Shown: positions 22,746 to 32,456 of the stretch, in pieces
Position numbering within the stretch: the first letter of the stretch is position 1
Layout: each line of letters starts with the position of its first letter
Assembly: GCF_036711975.1 (NCBI RefSeq)
Contig: NC_091970.1
Coordinates: forward strand, 11,353,501-11,417,500
Direction of reading: 5' to 3'
Length of the DNA: 64,000 nt
From: Onthophagus taurus
Lineage: Eukaryota; Arthropoda; Insecta; Coleoptera; Scarabaeidae
Position numbers and translations under genes: made by a program
Notes under the pieces: model-generated
Database searches by the model: none
What the model saw: the letters and a program-made list of their open reading frames with translations, nothing else
Told to the model about the DNA's origin: nothing

Positions 22746-23567
22746 ATTTAATGACTTAGTTTAAAGATTTTGCCTTAATGTAAAACGATGGAATGAATTC
22801 AGAATTTGTTGCCAAGCAGCTTTTATGCAAATTTAGTTTTACCTGTTGCATTTTAAAACAAATTCAACCAATTAAGCGATATTCTGAAAATGCCGACATA
22901 AGCAGTTCCACAAACTCTTGCTTTTATGCGTTATTCTATTATCAAATTGACAAAGGCGGAGGAATGTCGGAACCTTTTAGACCTCTTTCCAAAGGTATTG
23001 AGCCAGGTCACTCGATGTACCTCTTCTGGATTTTTTTTAAAATTCATAAGTTTTATTTGTTCTTGCTAGATTATAAACGTTTCTTTTTGATTTTTTTCAA
23101 AAGATGTTTTGCCGTTGTATTGGCAAAACCACACAGTAAAATTTTTTAATTTTTTTTTTGAGTTATTTTATTTTCATCCATAGATTCAGATTTTGCAATC
23201 AAAAACATAGGGTGCCACTTAAAAAATTGATCGTAACCTTCAAATGATCTTGAAAATAAGGTCAAGGTCAAGAAATGTTATCGTCATATATATATCGTTT
23301 TATGTAAAATGGACCATCCTATATGTCGAATTGTAATCCAATGTCACCGACAATGTACAAGATATTAATTCACGGAGCAGTCATAGTAAAAAATGCATTA
23401 CTTGATCAGTAGGTCAAATATCTGAGAAAGCAGCAGAAGCGCGCAATAAGTATTTCAGGACATATCGCCAAGACTTTTCAAGAAAATTTTGTCCTGTAAT
23501 AGAGATATATTCAACCGACTTCTCTTGAGCTCAGATCCCTTATTCAGTAGCATGAGGATCAATATTG
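22746..23567. other. AT-rich region with no gene assigned
   Basis: Contains an 118-codon open stretch at 22793-23149 that I do not recognise and consider chance, and CAAGGTCAAG motifs near 23262. Possibly the remainder of a mariner-type element; no paired ends were found. Confidence 0.3.
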
Positions 23568-24297
23568 TTACCACCCCCGAGCGTGAGGTGGTAAGAGGCC
23601 CCCGAGTATATTCTCGGAGAAGGGTATTCTCCTCGGGTCCACTCTTTATAGGAGCCTCGTAACGTGGTTAAGTGTGTCAAAAGACAAGGGGGAAAGGATC
23701 AAGCGGCGGATGTCAATAAAAACAAAATACAAAAGATCAATAAAAACTTTGAATTAATTAATGAGATACTTTAATTTAATTTCTTTTAAACACAAATCAA
23801 ATAAACAAAAAAAAACAGTAAATATTTCTATCTCGTACTCACATAATGGTTTTTGGGTTGATTGACACCTTTTTCGTCTGCTTTCTTCTCTTATTTTTTC
23901 TCTTTTAATTTCTTTTAGTCTTTTTCCACTTTTCACTCCCACACTTTACCCATGCCTCTACTCTAACTCTCGACCACACTCTCTCTAACTTCTTCCGTCT
24001 GCCTGCTCTTTTCGCGAGTCCCTCATCCGTTGTCCCCACTCCCAAAATATTTCTGTACTTCCCCGAATTAAATATAGATATCTTTTCTGACTTGTTACAA
24101 TATGCTTCTATCAACACAACCAAACCTAATGGTTTTTCTAAAAATTTTGGCCGCGTAGAATGCTCTAATACCCGTATGTGCGAAACAAATTGTTTCAGAT
24201 ACGAATTAATCATCTTACACCTGAACCGAGTCCAAAATCCCTGAATGCAAGACTCAATTCCTGTAGTAGTCGTAGTGGTGGCGTAGCGAATATAACT
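23568..24297 (+). mobile_element. Possible solo LTR with primer-site-like sequence (low confidence)
   Basis: The block starts TGTTACCACCCCCGAGCG and ends ATATAACT, giving short inverted ends. It is followed by TGGCGTCCTGAGCACGACAC, which resembles a gypsy primer-binding site and leader. Composition is unlike the surroundings (C/T-rich middle, 23880-24010). No gag or pol and no second LTR are in the window, and I found no clear 4-6 bp target duplication. Confidence 0.33.
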
Positions 24298-26065
24298 GGC
24301 GTCCTGAGCACGACACTGTATTGGGGACCCCACCAGAAAAGATATAATATACAGAATTTATTTCAAAAAAATGTTAATATATACAGGGTGTCTCATGTAA
24401 CTGGTTCGTTAGAACTTTTTTAGGTTCCAGTATTCGTACAGTTTTGAAATTTTGGTAGTATGGGTTGTTCAGCCGGAACTTTCGATTTAAAATATTTTCA
24501 AGATGGCTGCCACTTACGGTCTACCAGAAGTAGACTATAACTTCGTTATTTTAAATGGAATGCTGTAGTTTTAATTGCACTTTTTAATTATACGTAAAAA
24601 AATATATTGACTTTCATAAAAGTTATTGGTACCTAGCGTTTTTCGTTTTCGAGTTATTTTGATTTTAAGGTTTTTCTGGCAAATTTCACCATGCTCTTTA
24701 AAAGCCCATATCTCAGTTAACGTTCATTCAAAAAAGCTCTAAATTGGCACGATTACTCTTCAGATGCTCTCAAATAGATTGTCATATATTGCGTCAGAGT
24801 ATCTTACACAGAGTGGTCAAAAATTGAATTACCGTTTCTCCATATTCAATGGGGAGAAAGTCGAAAATTTTAAATGGAACGCCCCATATTTTATTAGCCT
24901 ACACGAAAGGGAATTTAATTATCTACAATTTATCTATAAACATTCCTATACTTATTTATTGTAGTTTCTCTCATATTCGTAAATTTATCAAAACATGTAG
25001 AAAATGCAGGAAACCGTTTGTATTTTTATTAGAAGGCCATGACAGTTTTGTTTAATTTATTTCTATTATTAGTTGTATTATTAACTACGATAATCTTTTA
25101 GTTTACTAGCTTTTACTCACCAAAAATAACAAACACAAGATCAAATAAATGAAACTATTAAAACAAAAAGTTAATGACAAAAATTAGATTTGAATAAAAA
25201 TATAAATTTGTTATAAAATTGAATTTGGAAATGCAATAAAATACGATAAAATATTTATTTCGTTGTCTTCATCACTAGTGACCGGAAATATGCGATGTCT
25301 TTTGGTCTCGATATATCCAGAACTAATAAATTCTTTATCAATTTTTTGAAATTTTTCCTCGTGATGGGCGTTAGGTTTGTTGGGCATCTCTCATTAAGTA
25401 TTCGACACGTCCTGTCCAAAAGTTTATTACATTCGCCATCAATACAAAATAAATTTCAAATATCGCCGTTGGAATAATTTTACCATGATGTTCAATGACT
25501 TACACCAGTCGTCAAATGTAACTAATGGCAACAATAATACAAATATGGACCTATGGCTTTCTAATAAAAAAATCTGCATTTCGTGCATGTTTTAATAAAT
25601 TTCGCAATATGAGGCAAACTACAATAAATAGGTATGGGAATGTTTATAGGTAATTTGTAGAGAATTAAATTCTCTTCCTGATAGGCTAAAAATATATGGG
25701 GCGTTCCATTTAAAATTTTCGACTTTCTCGCCATTGAATATGGAGAAATAGTAATTCAATTTTTGACCATCCTGTATAAGATACTCCGATACAACAAATG
25801 ACAATCTATTTGACAACATTTGAAGAGTAATCGTGCCAAAGTAGATCTTTTTTGAATGAACTTTGGCTGAGATATGGAGTTTTAAAGAGCATGTTGAAAT
25901 TTACCAAACAAAGTTTAAAACCAAAATAACTTTTATCAAAGTCAACCTATTTTTTTACGTACAATTAAACGGTGTAATAAAAAGTATAGCATTCCATTTA
26001 AAATAACGAACTTATGGTCTATTTCCGGTAGACCGGAAGTGGCGGCCATCTTGAAAATATTTTAA

Positions 26066-26758
26066 ATGATGGATTCACAAAGTGCTTTTAATAGACTCCT
26101 GGCATTGGAGGAAAGTTTTAGAAGGAAGTTTGAAGATTTCAATAAGCGACTTCAGATGGCGAATGAGGAGAAACAGGGACCAACCCCGGATAGTCTCATG
26201 AGGTTGAAATCTACTTTCAGGGAGGTCAATAAACGTTTGGATGGTTTGGAGACTTACTCGCGCCGCAACTGTCTGTTGTTTCATGGGATTCCCGAGCATG
26301 AGAATGAAGATACAATGAGTGTAGTCGAAGATGCAATTAAGAAGTTGAACATCAATAATTTTAAATACAATTCGGCGATGATTGATCGCTGCCATCGATT
26401 GGGTAGAATGAAGAAGGGAAACAGTAAATCAGCTGAATCATCGAATCGTCCTATTATTGTTAAATTTACGACATATAATTATAGAGCCGAAATATGGAGA
26501 AACAAACGAAAATATAAGGGTACGGGGATCTTATTAACAGAATCCCTTACGAAACCACGGCTCGAAGTTTATAAGAATGCAAAGGATTATTTCGGAGCCG
26601 AAAACTGCTGGACCGAGGATTTACGCATCAGGATTCTTCTTCCAAATGGAACAAAGCTAACTGTTATCCATCAAGAAGAACTATTGGAAGCGAAGGAAAA
26701 GCACCAACCACAACCCAAGGAGGTGCCTCGAGTTAGAAGACGAGTGCGTCATATATAA
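26066..26758 (+). CDS. Element B ORF1 (RNA-binding chaperone-type protein)
   Basis: A 230-codon open frame. Residues 5-60 are charged and heptad-like (coiled coil: LLALEESFRRKFEDFNKRLQ). Then come RLDGLETYSRRNCLLFHGIP, DRCHRLGRMKK and RPIIVKFTTYNYRAEIWRNK, typical of Transposase_22/RRM-type ORF1 proteins that bind the element RNA. The tail is basic (RVRRRVRHI). The first ATG (26066) uses two bases of element A; the second ATG (26069) is wholly in B, so the native start may be that one or may have been lost upstream. Confidence 0.8.
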   Translation: MMDSQSAFNRLLALEESFRRKFEDFNKRLQMANEEKQGPTPDSLMRLKSTFREVNKRLDGLETYSRRNCLLFHGIPEHENEDTMSVVEDAIKKLNINNFKYNSAMIDRCHRLGRMKKGNSKSAESSNRPIIVKFTTYNYRAEIWRNKRKYKGTGILLTESLTKPRLEVYKNAKDYFGAENCWTEDLRIRILLPNGTKLTVIHQEELLEAKEKHQPQPKEVPRVRRRVRHI

Positions 26759-26851
26759 GGCCTAGAAGTCGTCACCAATTTCCATGGCTGTTTCCATTCT
26801 ACTTCCTAAGTATTAAGTATTTTGTTTTATTTTTTTTGTTTTATATATATA

Positions 26852-28190
26852 CAGGGTGATTCATAAGTAATGGGCCAAATTGTAAATGTACGTTCAGGAG
26901 ACCAAAATAATAATATTTTCATTAACAATAATGGGTCTTAGTCTGCTCCTTACTGAGATACAGGATGTTAAAGCGAAAAAAATAAAATAGATTTTTGTTA
27001 ATAGATCAGCTACTTTTCTACATAATGACTCATAGTTGACTTATAGTTTTTGTAAGGGTAAACAATAATGTGTGAGAGGATTTGAGTTAACTCGTAGATG
27101 TCGCCACATGCGCCATATGAATTATGAAACGTCAATGAGCTTTTACGTTTAATGAATAGTTTAAAACATTTTATTGTTAAGTAAACTGATTCATTCTTGT
27201 CCTAACATAAATCAAAATGCCGAGACATAATCACTTTTCAAACGAAGAAATGAGAGACATGTTATGCGTTTACGCACAAGAACGTTTTTCTGGGCAAGCA
27301 GCATCCAGAAAATATCGTGAAATGTACCCTTACAGAAGGCAGCCAAACCGGAAGATATTTCAAAATATTTATAATCGATTGGGTGAAACAGGTTCATTTC
27401 GTCCAAAATATCATACAGGACGTCCTAAGATTATCACTCCGCAGCAAGAAGATGAAATTTTGGTAAGAATTGCGCAAAATTCTGAAATAAGCACTCGTCG
27501 ATTGTCTGCAGCAACTGGAATAAGCCAACCATCCGTGACTAGAATTTTACACAAGGAAAATTTATATCCCTATCATTTTATACCTGTGCAAAATTTACTT
27601 CCAACAGATTATCGAATCAGAGTTCAATAAATTGTTTTATTACGTAATTTTTTTATGGTTTCAGTTTAATATTGTTGTCAATTATCAATTACGGTTAGGT
27701 AAATGTCAACATTCCATGCCATGCTTGTGTCTTAACAGATTAATGCTACGTCGACCACCGTCAAATGTAGTGTAGTGAATTAGTAAAATTCAAATATCTC
27801 GAAAATCGTTAATATTTTCAAGATCAAAGAAGTATAGCTTTTTTCTACAGAAATGATGGGGCTATCCAAATTAAACAAGTATGTTGTAAAATAATGAGCG
27901 ATAAAAAATTTGTAGCTGATTTCATCTAATTCATATGGCGACATCTACGAGTTAACTCAAATCCTCTCACACATTATTGTTTACCCTTACAAAAACTATA
28001 AGTCAACTATGAGTCATTATGTAGAAAAGTAGCTGATCTATTAACAAAAATCTATTTTATTTTTTTCGCTTTAACATCCTGTATCTCAGTAAGGAGCAGA
28101 CTAAGACCCATTATTGTTAATGAAAATATTATTATTTTGGTCTCCTGAACGTACATTTACAATTTGGCCCATTACTTATGAATCACCCTG
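26852..28190 (+). mobile_element. Element C: mariner-related element with about 270-bp inverted ends, inside B
   Basis: Starts CAGGGTGATTCATAAGTAAT at 26852 and ends with its reverse complement at 28190. TA duplicated at 26850-26851 and 28191-28192. Arms of about 270 bp are nearly identical; the left carries a few extra bases near 27110. It sits in the spacer between ORF1 and ORF2 of B. The interior encodes only a truncated transposase. Confidence 0.93.
27217..27630 (+). pseudogene. Element C transposase, DNA-binding half only
   Basis: The 137 codons start MPRHNHFSNEEMRDMLCVYA, a DUF4817-type N-terminus. KYHTGRPKIITPQQEDEILV and RRLSAATGISQPSVTRILHK give a second helix-turn-helix. The frame ends soon after, at YHFIPVQNLLPTDYRI, where full-length relatives continue into the DDD/DDE catalytic domain. 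No catalytic motif follows before the right arm, so C has an internal deletion and cannot transpose by itself. Whether the DNA-binding half is still made is unknown. Confidence 0.75.
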
Positions 28191-28460
28191 TATATAAATT
28201 TTTATTTTCTCCTTTGATATTTCGTCTGACATCCATTCTTAAGTTTGTTTTTTTTTATTATGTATTTTTCTCTTTTTTCTCGGTTCAGGCGCGTGTAGGG
28301 AGCATCTGTTGGGGGGCGCTCGGCGCTTGATGTATATACATATATTTGTATTATATACATATATTGTTTTTTTTCTCTTTCTTTTCTTTTTTCTTGGTTT
28401 TTCTCTGTTTTTCTCTTTTTTCTTTCTTCGTTTCTCTTTTTTGCAGGAGTTTCTGCGTAA

Positions 28461-29297
28461 TTGCTGCGGACTGTGCAGATGTTTAGCATCGGTCATCTAA
28501 ATATTAGATCTTTGCTTAAATCTTTTAATGATTTTGAAGGTGTGTTGGCTGACGGTGGCTATCATGTGTTTGCATTGGGCGAGACTTGGCTGTCTGCTGG
28601 AATCGATAATAATGCAATATCTGTGAACGGATATAAGGTGCTTCGAAAGGATAGAGAGACTAGAGCGGGGGGCATTGCGTTGTATATAAGGGAAGGAGTA
28701 ACAGTTACCACAGTCGATGTGAGTGATGCAATAGAGCAGCTGTGGGTCAAGATACGACTGGACGGATTGAGTCTTGCCTTGGCGGTTGTGTACAGACCCC
28801 CGTTAGTCAATTATAATTTGTTCCTCAATGAATTAGAGGACGCGCTTTCGATTATATTGCCTACGGTGGACAGGGTGGTGATTCTTGGGGATTTTAATAT
28901 CGACATGTTGACCGTGACCACCCGTAAGTCCCTAGCGCTACAAGATTTGCTTGATTCTACGGGCTTGTATCAAGTCATTGAGGGACCAACACGAGTAACC
29001 CAATCATCGTCTACTTTGATTGATCTGATACTGGTATCTGACCGCAGCATGGTCAGTGAGGTGGGTGTCGCAGACGGGGGAAGTATGTCAGATCATGATA
29101 TAATATACTGCAATCTAAAATTTAAAACCCCACCACATCCGCCTCTAATTAGAACCTTTCGCTCTTTCAAATATTTTCAATACGATCACTTCGCTGATGA
29201 TCTGTATAGAATACCATTTTTTCACATTTTTGATATTCCCGACGGGGACTCTAAGGTAAATTTTTTCAATAACGCCCTATGTAGTGTTCTAAAGGTA
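28461..29297 (+). pseudogene. Element B ORF2, part 1: apurinic-type endonuclease
   Basis: Open from the ATG at 28461 (an in-frame ATG at 28479 gives MFSIGHLNIRSLL). Endonuclease motifs in order are GHLNIRSLL, ALGETWL, AGGIALYIREG, AVVYRPP, VILGDFNID, STLIDLILV and MSDHDIIYC, with the catalytic E, D, N and H all present. The reading frame is continuous up to the TA at 29296-29297 where element D entered. Confidence 0.87.
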
Positions 29298-29939
29298 CAG
29301 GGTGTCCCAATTTCGATGTCCGCATAGGCTATCTCCGAAACTAAAAGAGATAGAAAAAAAGTAGCTTACATGTCATGATCTCGTTTTTCGAGAAAATGCT
29401 AATGCCGAAAACTGCGAACAGCTATCGTCTTTTGTTTTCGCCCTAGCGGCAAAAATTGAAAATTTTGCGAAAACGGCATTCGCGAATATCTCACTTATTA
29501 TCAAAGATGGAGTATTATAAATAAAACATTATATGGGCAACTTTTTACGAAGAATTCAGTGGCGTAGGTAGAATTTTTTTCCCATCTTTTATTTTCGAGA
29601 TTTTAGACGTAACTTTATTTTTTTAAATGGAAACCATAGTTGGCTATGACCTAAAATAATTTGTAATTTTCTTCTGATAACAAATATATATAGTTTGTGG
29701 GGTATATTTCTTATAATTATTGAATAATTAACAAAAATTCATTTTGTCCTATCTAAAACTAATGTATGTGTTTAAAAGTTAATGTTGCTATGGTGATAAC
29801 CATACATACATACTATGATAGAATATAATGTATCAATTTTTTTTGTTCTTTCTGAAACTATTGTATGTATTTAAAACTTAACTGTTGTTATGGTGATAAC
29901 CATACCATGATGGAAAACATTGTTTCCAATTATTGTCAA

Positions 29940-30717
29940 AGTTTGTAGTAGTATTTAAAAATTCAGTAACGACTCTGGCATTATGTCCTGGTGCTCCGTC
30001 ATATTGAAAATATATCATTAAACTAAAATTAGAACTAAAACTAGAACTAACACTAGACACGGGTTTTGCCGTGCGTCTTTTAATAAAAGGTTTGACGTTT
30101 CGGATGCCATGTTGCAACCTTCTTCAGAAGCTGGTTCGAAGTGAAATGAAAATATATCATTTGAAACATATTTAATGGCAAATTGTCGACCAATGTGCTC
30201 AATGTGCTGCCTTAATATATTGAGATATTTACCATAGTTTAAGTTTTTATGGTAGATACTATATGCCAAAATTCTATTATCTAAAAGAGCACACCATACA
30301 TTGAATCCTAATCTTCTTTGAACACTCAGAGACTTCATCGGTCCAGATGACATTTTGAACAAACAGCAGATTATTTAATTTTTCTAAATATCATCTACAA
30401 AATTCTAATCTTAGATTGACGGCACGTAAATAATGAGTTAGCCCCGCTTTGTATGGTTTATACATATTTTTCTTTCATATTCGGAAGCAGCGGTTTTTGG
30501 GTCAGACGTCTTGTTCAATTTCTCTGCAAGATGTTGATGGATTTATCGCAACTGAAGCCAACACATTGACTTCATCTTCTTGCAGGTCATTTTGGTATGT
30601 TTTGCACGTGCTTTCCGGATACCTTGTGAAATATAATTCCGCGGCTAACGTCGCATTCTTATCTGATAACATATAGCATTCCATCATGTTACATTTTTCA
30701 TAATTTTCGAAGTTCAT
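29940..30717 (-). pseudogene. Element D transposase (DUF4817 mariner type), fragmented
   Basis: Minus strand from 30717: MNFENYEKCNMMECYMLSDK and ELYFTRYPESTCKTYQ (DUF4817-type helix-turn-helix), then DEVNVLASVAINPSTSCREI (second helix-turn-helix). A frame change near 30380 leads to WTDE (first acidic residue). LGFNVWCALLDNRILAYSIY and YFQYDGAPGHNARVVTEFLN (second Asp) follow, split by insert F. The C-terminus runs into the inverted arm and is lost. Confidence 0.75.
30020..30146. mobile_element. Element F: 127-bp insertion with 15-bp target duplication
   Basis: Flanked by the exact 15-bp repeat TGAAAATATATCATT at 30005-30019 and 30147-30161. One end is a TAGAACTAAAACTAG-type simple repeat. 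The other holds, on the minus strand, CTGAAGAAGG, a hairpin GGTTGC/GCATCC with loop AACATG, then GAAAC. It interrupts the element D transposase. It may be a SINE or a terminal fragment of a Penelope-like element; the family is not certain. Confidence 0.75.
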
Positions 30718-31367
30718 TGTAAAGTTTTATTCAGTTTTGTTATACTTTGACACTTAACATGCTGGTGCTTCGTACCAGCACATAATACCAGAGTTATTAT
30801 CGAATTTTTAAATACAAACTTAAGCAATTATTTGATACATTATGTGCCATCATAGTATGTATGGTTATCACCATAGCAACATAATTTTTAAATACATACA
30901 TTACTTTTAGATAGAACAAAATGAATTTTTGTTAATTATTTAATAACTATAAGAAATATACCCGACAAACTATATATATTTGTTATCAGAAGAAAATAAC
31001 AAATTATTTTAGATCATAGCCAACTATGGTTTCCATTTAAAAAAATAAAGTTACATCTAAAATCTCGAAAGTAAAAGATGGGAAAAAAATTCTACCTACG
31101 GCACTGAATTCTTCGTAAAAAGTTGCCCATATAATGTTTTATTTATAATACTCCATCTTTGATAATAAGTGAGATATTCGCGATTATCGTTTTCGCATAA
31201 TTTTCAGTTTTTGCCGATAGGGCGAAAACAAAAGACGATAGCTGTTCGGAGTTTTCGGCATTAGCATTTTCTCGAAAAACGAGATCATGACATGTAAGCT
31301 ACTTTTTTTCTATCTCTTTTAGTTTCGGAGATAGCCTATGCGGACATCGAAATTGGGACACCCTGTA

Positions 31368-32456
31368 CATTGTCCACTGAAAACCTGCAGTTTTGTAAGA
31401 CCTCAGTCCCCATGGATCACTGATACAATCAAGTCTATGCAAAAAATTCGGGACAGGGCATATCGGGAATTTAAAGCAACAAAGCTACCGCAGAAATGGA
31501 CCTTTTATAAAACAATGAGACGAATTGTTACGGAAGCTATCCGTACAGAGCGCAGAGTATATCTTGAACTTCAAATTAAAAGCGCGAATAATAAATGGAC
31601 AGCATTGAGAAAAGCGGGTTTGTTTAATAAGAAGCAAATTTCAGTACCGGGGCACCGTAAAAATCTAAACCAGTTGAATGCGCACTTTGTCGGCGTGGGT
31701 ATATCGGGGTATGATGCTGACCTTTACAATTATTATCTTAATAATACACTATATAGCCAGGTTTTTGAATTTGCTGAAATTGCTGAAGCCAATGTTGAGG
31801 AAACTATTAACGCAATAAACAGTAATGCTATGGGCTATGACAGCTTAAATATAAAAATTATTAAATTGTGTTGCCCCCATATTATACCATATGTTAGGCA
31901 TATTGTAATTCATGTCATAGAGACTAGTTCCTTCCCGGCTTCGTGGAAAATATCGTTGCTAAACCCTCTCCCTAAAATTAATAATCCTCAAAGGCTGTCT
32001 GACTTAAGACTAATAAGCATATTGCCGGTTCTCTCAAAGGTCATGGAGAAGATTTTATTTGAACAACTTAGCAAATATATTGTAAACAACAGCATTCTGC
32101 CGGACCGACAATCTGGTTTTCGCCCTGGTTTCAGTTGCGCGACCGCGCTGGTTGACGTTGTGGATGACATTGTGGGAGCGATGGATAGCGATAAAATTAC
32201 CGTTCTTTGTCTGCTTGATTACTCGAAGGCCTTCGACACTTTGAACCATAAAATCTTGCTGTCCAAACTGCACCATATAGGGTTAAAGTACAAGGCAGTT
32301 AATTTACTGGGGAGTTTTTTGGATAATAGGGTGCAACGTGTGAGTGTGGATGGTCGGGTGTCGGAGGCAATGACGGTATCGACAGGTGTCCCACAGGGAT
32401 CGGTTCTCTCCCCGCTCCTTTTCTCAATATACACTAGCGATTTTCACAAGCATGTA
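31368..32456 (+). pseudogene. Element B ORF2, part 2: RT fingers and palm
   Basis: Continuous frame with SPWITDTIKSMQKIRDRAYR, LSDLRLISILPVLSKVMEKI, LPDRQSGFRPGFSCATALVD, VLCLLDYSKAFDTLNHKIL (catalytic Asp) and VSTGVPQGSVLSPLLFSIYT. It stops at the TA where the Tigger element E entered, ten codons or fewer before the YADD box. Confidence 0.88.

Larger units (their letters stand above)
29298..31365 (-). mobile_element. Element D: mariner-related element with about 530-bp inverted ends, inside B ORF2
   Basis: Ends CAGGGTGTCCCAATTTCGAT at 29298 and its inverse at 31365, with TA duplicated at 29296-29297 and 31366-31367. Arms run about 29298-29830 and 30838-31365 and are almost identical. Removing D restores the B frame from NALCSVLKV to HCPLKTCSF. 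The interior holds a decayed transposase on the minus strand and the 127-bp insertion F. Confidence 0.93.

Noticed and set aside
22793..23149. 118-codon plus-strand frame
   Set aside because: No recognisable motif, and it lies beside a mariner relic with poor codon pattern. Treated as chance.
23905..24333. 142-codon minus-strand frame
   Set aside because: Low-complexity and unmatched; more likely part of an LTR-like block than a gene.
28202..28496. Lys/Arg-rich minus-strand frames
   Set aside because: Translation of the T/C-rich leader before element B ORF2.
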